Positions 5,240 to 6,238 of a stretch of DNA of 6,238 bases are shown here, piece by piece. The stretch is from Candidatus Colimonas fimequi (GTDB taxonomy: Bacteria; Bacillota; Clostridia; Peptostreptococcales; Anaerovoracaceae), in contig JAGHTQ010000248.1 in NCBI GenBank assembly GCA_018065295.1, positions 1 to 6,238 of the forward strand, in the 5' to 3' direction. The stretch's first letter is position 1, and every line of letters starts with the position of its first letter. The position numbers and the translations under genes are program-made. The notes under the pieces are model-generated. The model ran no database searches and was not told where the DNA came from. It saw only the letters and a list, made by a program, of their open reading frames with translations.

Positions 5240-6238
5240 ATGAAGAAACACGCAATAATACCTGTCTTCATACCCCACCGCGGCTGTCCTAACGACTGTG
5301 TCTTCTGCAATCAGAAGGTCATAACAGCAAGGACCGCTGACGTTACAGGTGAAGACGTAAGAAATATAATTGAACAGTATCTGCCGACCCTAACGGGGCG
5401 CGGCATTGAAACCATTGAACTTGCATTCTTTGGTGGAAGTTTCACTGGAATTCCCATTGAGGAACAGTCCATGTTTCTTGCCGTTGCCAAGGAATACAAG
5501 GACCGTGGCATCATCGACAAGATTCACATGTCCACCCGCCCAGATTACATCAATGAGGAGATTCTCGACAATCTGAAGAAGTACGGCGCAGATGTCATTG
5601 AACTTGGCGTTCAGTCATTCCATCCCGACGTGCTGCGCGCATCAAATCGAGGTCACAGCGCAGAGGATATCTATAGGGCGTGCGATCTTATCAAAGCCTA
5701 CGGCTTCGAATTGGGAATTCAGCTGATGATCGGCCTTCCTGAAGATAATCTCGAGCGCTGCATTTATAGCGCCCAGGAAACCGTGAAGATTGGACCATCA
5801 GTTGCAAGGCTCTACCCTACTGTGGTCATTGACGACACGGAGCTTGCGGCCATGTACGCTCGTGGTGAATATCAGGCTTTAACTACAGATGAAGCGGTGG
5901 CTATCACCAAGGAGATGTATAAGATTCTCCAAGAAGCGGGTATCAATATCATCCGCGTTGGACTTAAGAGCACCGACCTTGTTAATGAGAACGGCAATAT
6001 CCAAGGACACACTTATCACCCTGCCTTCAGGCAGCTGGTTGAAGGAGAAATCGCGCGGGAGACTTTGGATGAGAAACTAAAAGAAATGATTGCTAGCGGA
6101 GGGGCAGTAGATGGCGACAAAATCACCTTTGCGTGCTCCCCTGTCAGCTTCAGCAACATGATAGGTAACAAACGGAGAAACAAGGAGTATTTCGCATCAG
6201 AATATCCGGGACTAAAGTTGAAATTTACAGTAGATGCA
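5240..6238 (+). CDS. Elp3-like radical SAM protein (runs off right edge)
   Basis: The frame opens at ATG 5240 and stays open for 333 codons to the window edge. The N-terminus has CPNDCVFCN (16-24), where Cys16, Cys20 and Cys23 in CxxxCxxC spacing bind the 4Fe-4S cluster that cleaves S-adenosylmethionine. FFGGSFTGIP (63-72), STRPDYI (98-104), ELGVQSF (121-127) and QLMIGLPED (161-169) follow, the barrel motifs of the Elp3/YhcC-like group. After that come ARLYPTVVIDDTEL (189-202), HPAFRQLVE (260-268) and SNMIGNKRRN (305-314), matching the Radical_SAM_C-type extension. No acetyltransferase domain is seen; clostridial relatives of about 340-370 residues lack it, so little is probably missing. Its substrate is not established; modification of an RNA is an inference from Elp3. 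The start has no ribosome site and lies 2 bp after the previous TAG, so translation probably depends on re-initiation. In several clostridia a homologue lies beside rnc and smc (from memory), so those may follow. Confidence 0.9.
   Translation, partial: MKKHAIIPVFIPHRGCPNDCVFCNQKVITARTADVTGEDVRNIIEQYLPTLTGRGIETIELAFFGGSFTGIPIEEQSMFLAVAKEYKDRGIIDKIHMSTRPDYINEEILDNLKKYGADVIELGVQSFHPDVLRASNRGHSAEDIYRACDLIKAYGFELGIQLMIGLPEDNLERCIYSAQETVKIGPSVARLYPTVVIDDTELAAMYARGEYQALTTDEAVAITKEMYKILQEAGINIIRVGLKSTDLVNENGNIQGHTYHPAFRQLVEGEIARETLDEKLKEMIASGGAVDGDKITFACSPVSFSNMIGNKRRNKEYFASEYPGLKLKFTVDA

Noticed and set aside
5889..6080. 63-codon plus-strand frame rich in Arg and Ser
   Set aside because: It lies in another frame inside the radical SAM gene, whose own frame is open and motif-bearing throughout.

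Overview
The window looks like chromosomal DNA of a Clostridia-type Firmicute, probably a gut-type anaerobe. The grounds are moderate GC by eye, AT-rich intergenic gaps, strong GGAG-type ribosome sites on most genes, and proteins typical of that class: an ACT-domain regulator, a DUF6873 protein and an Elp3-like radical SAM protein without an acetyltransferase domain. No RNA gene, insertion sequence, CRISPR array or phage gene was seen. The genes read as ordinary chromosomal neighbours.

Layout: (1) At the left edge is the start of a leftward ACT-domain protein, divergent from (2) a rightward SAM-dependent methyltransferase of the Methyltransf_32 type. The two share a 123-bp AT-rich promoter region. 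(3) The methyltransferase converges with a leftward three-gene operon, and the two are separated by a long palindromic bidirectional terminator (1488-1567). (4) The operon, transcribed from about 4510 down to 1561, encodes a membrane-anchored polysaccharide deacetylase with two Ig-like repeats, uracil-DNA glycosylase (ung), and a LysO-family lysine exporter. The gaps are 19 and 13 bp. (5) A 75-bp divergent promoter region separates this operon from a rightward pair: a DUF6873 protein with a predicted pentein/GME fold, and an Elp3-like radical SAM protein that runs off the right edge.

How they fit together: the leftward operon combines a cell-envelope enzyme, a DNA-repair enzyme and an amino-acid exporter, so it looks like a transcriptional grouping rather than a pathway. 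The rightward pair is the least understood part. Neither gene has a recognisable Shine-Dalgarno sequence. The first may be leaderless and the second starts 2 bp after the first one's stop, which suggests translational coupling. No clearly new multi-gene system is evident. The best leads are this uncharacterised pair, the methyltransferase with its cysteine-pair motif, and the palindrome.
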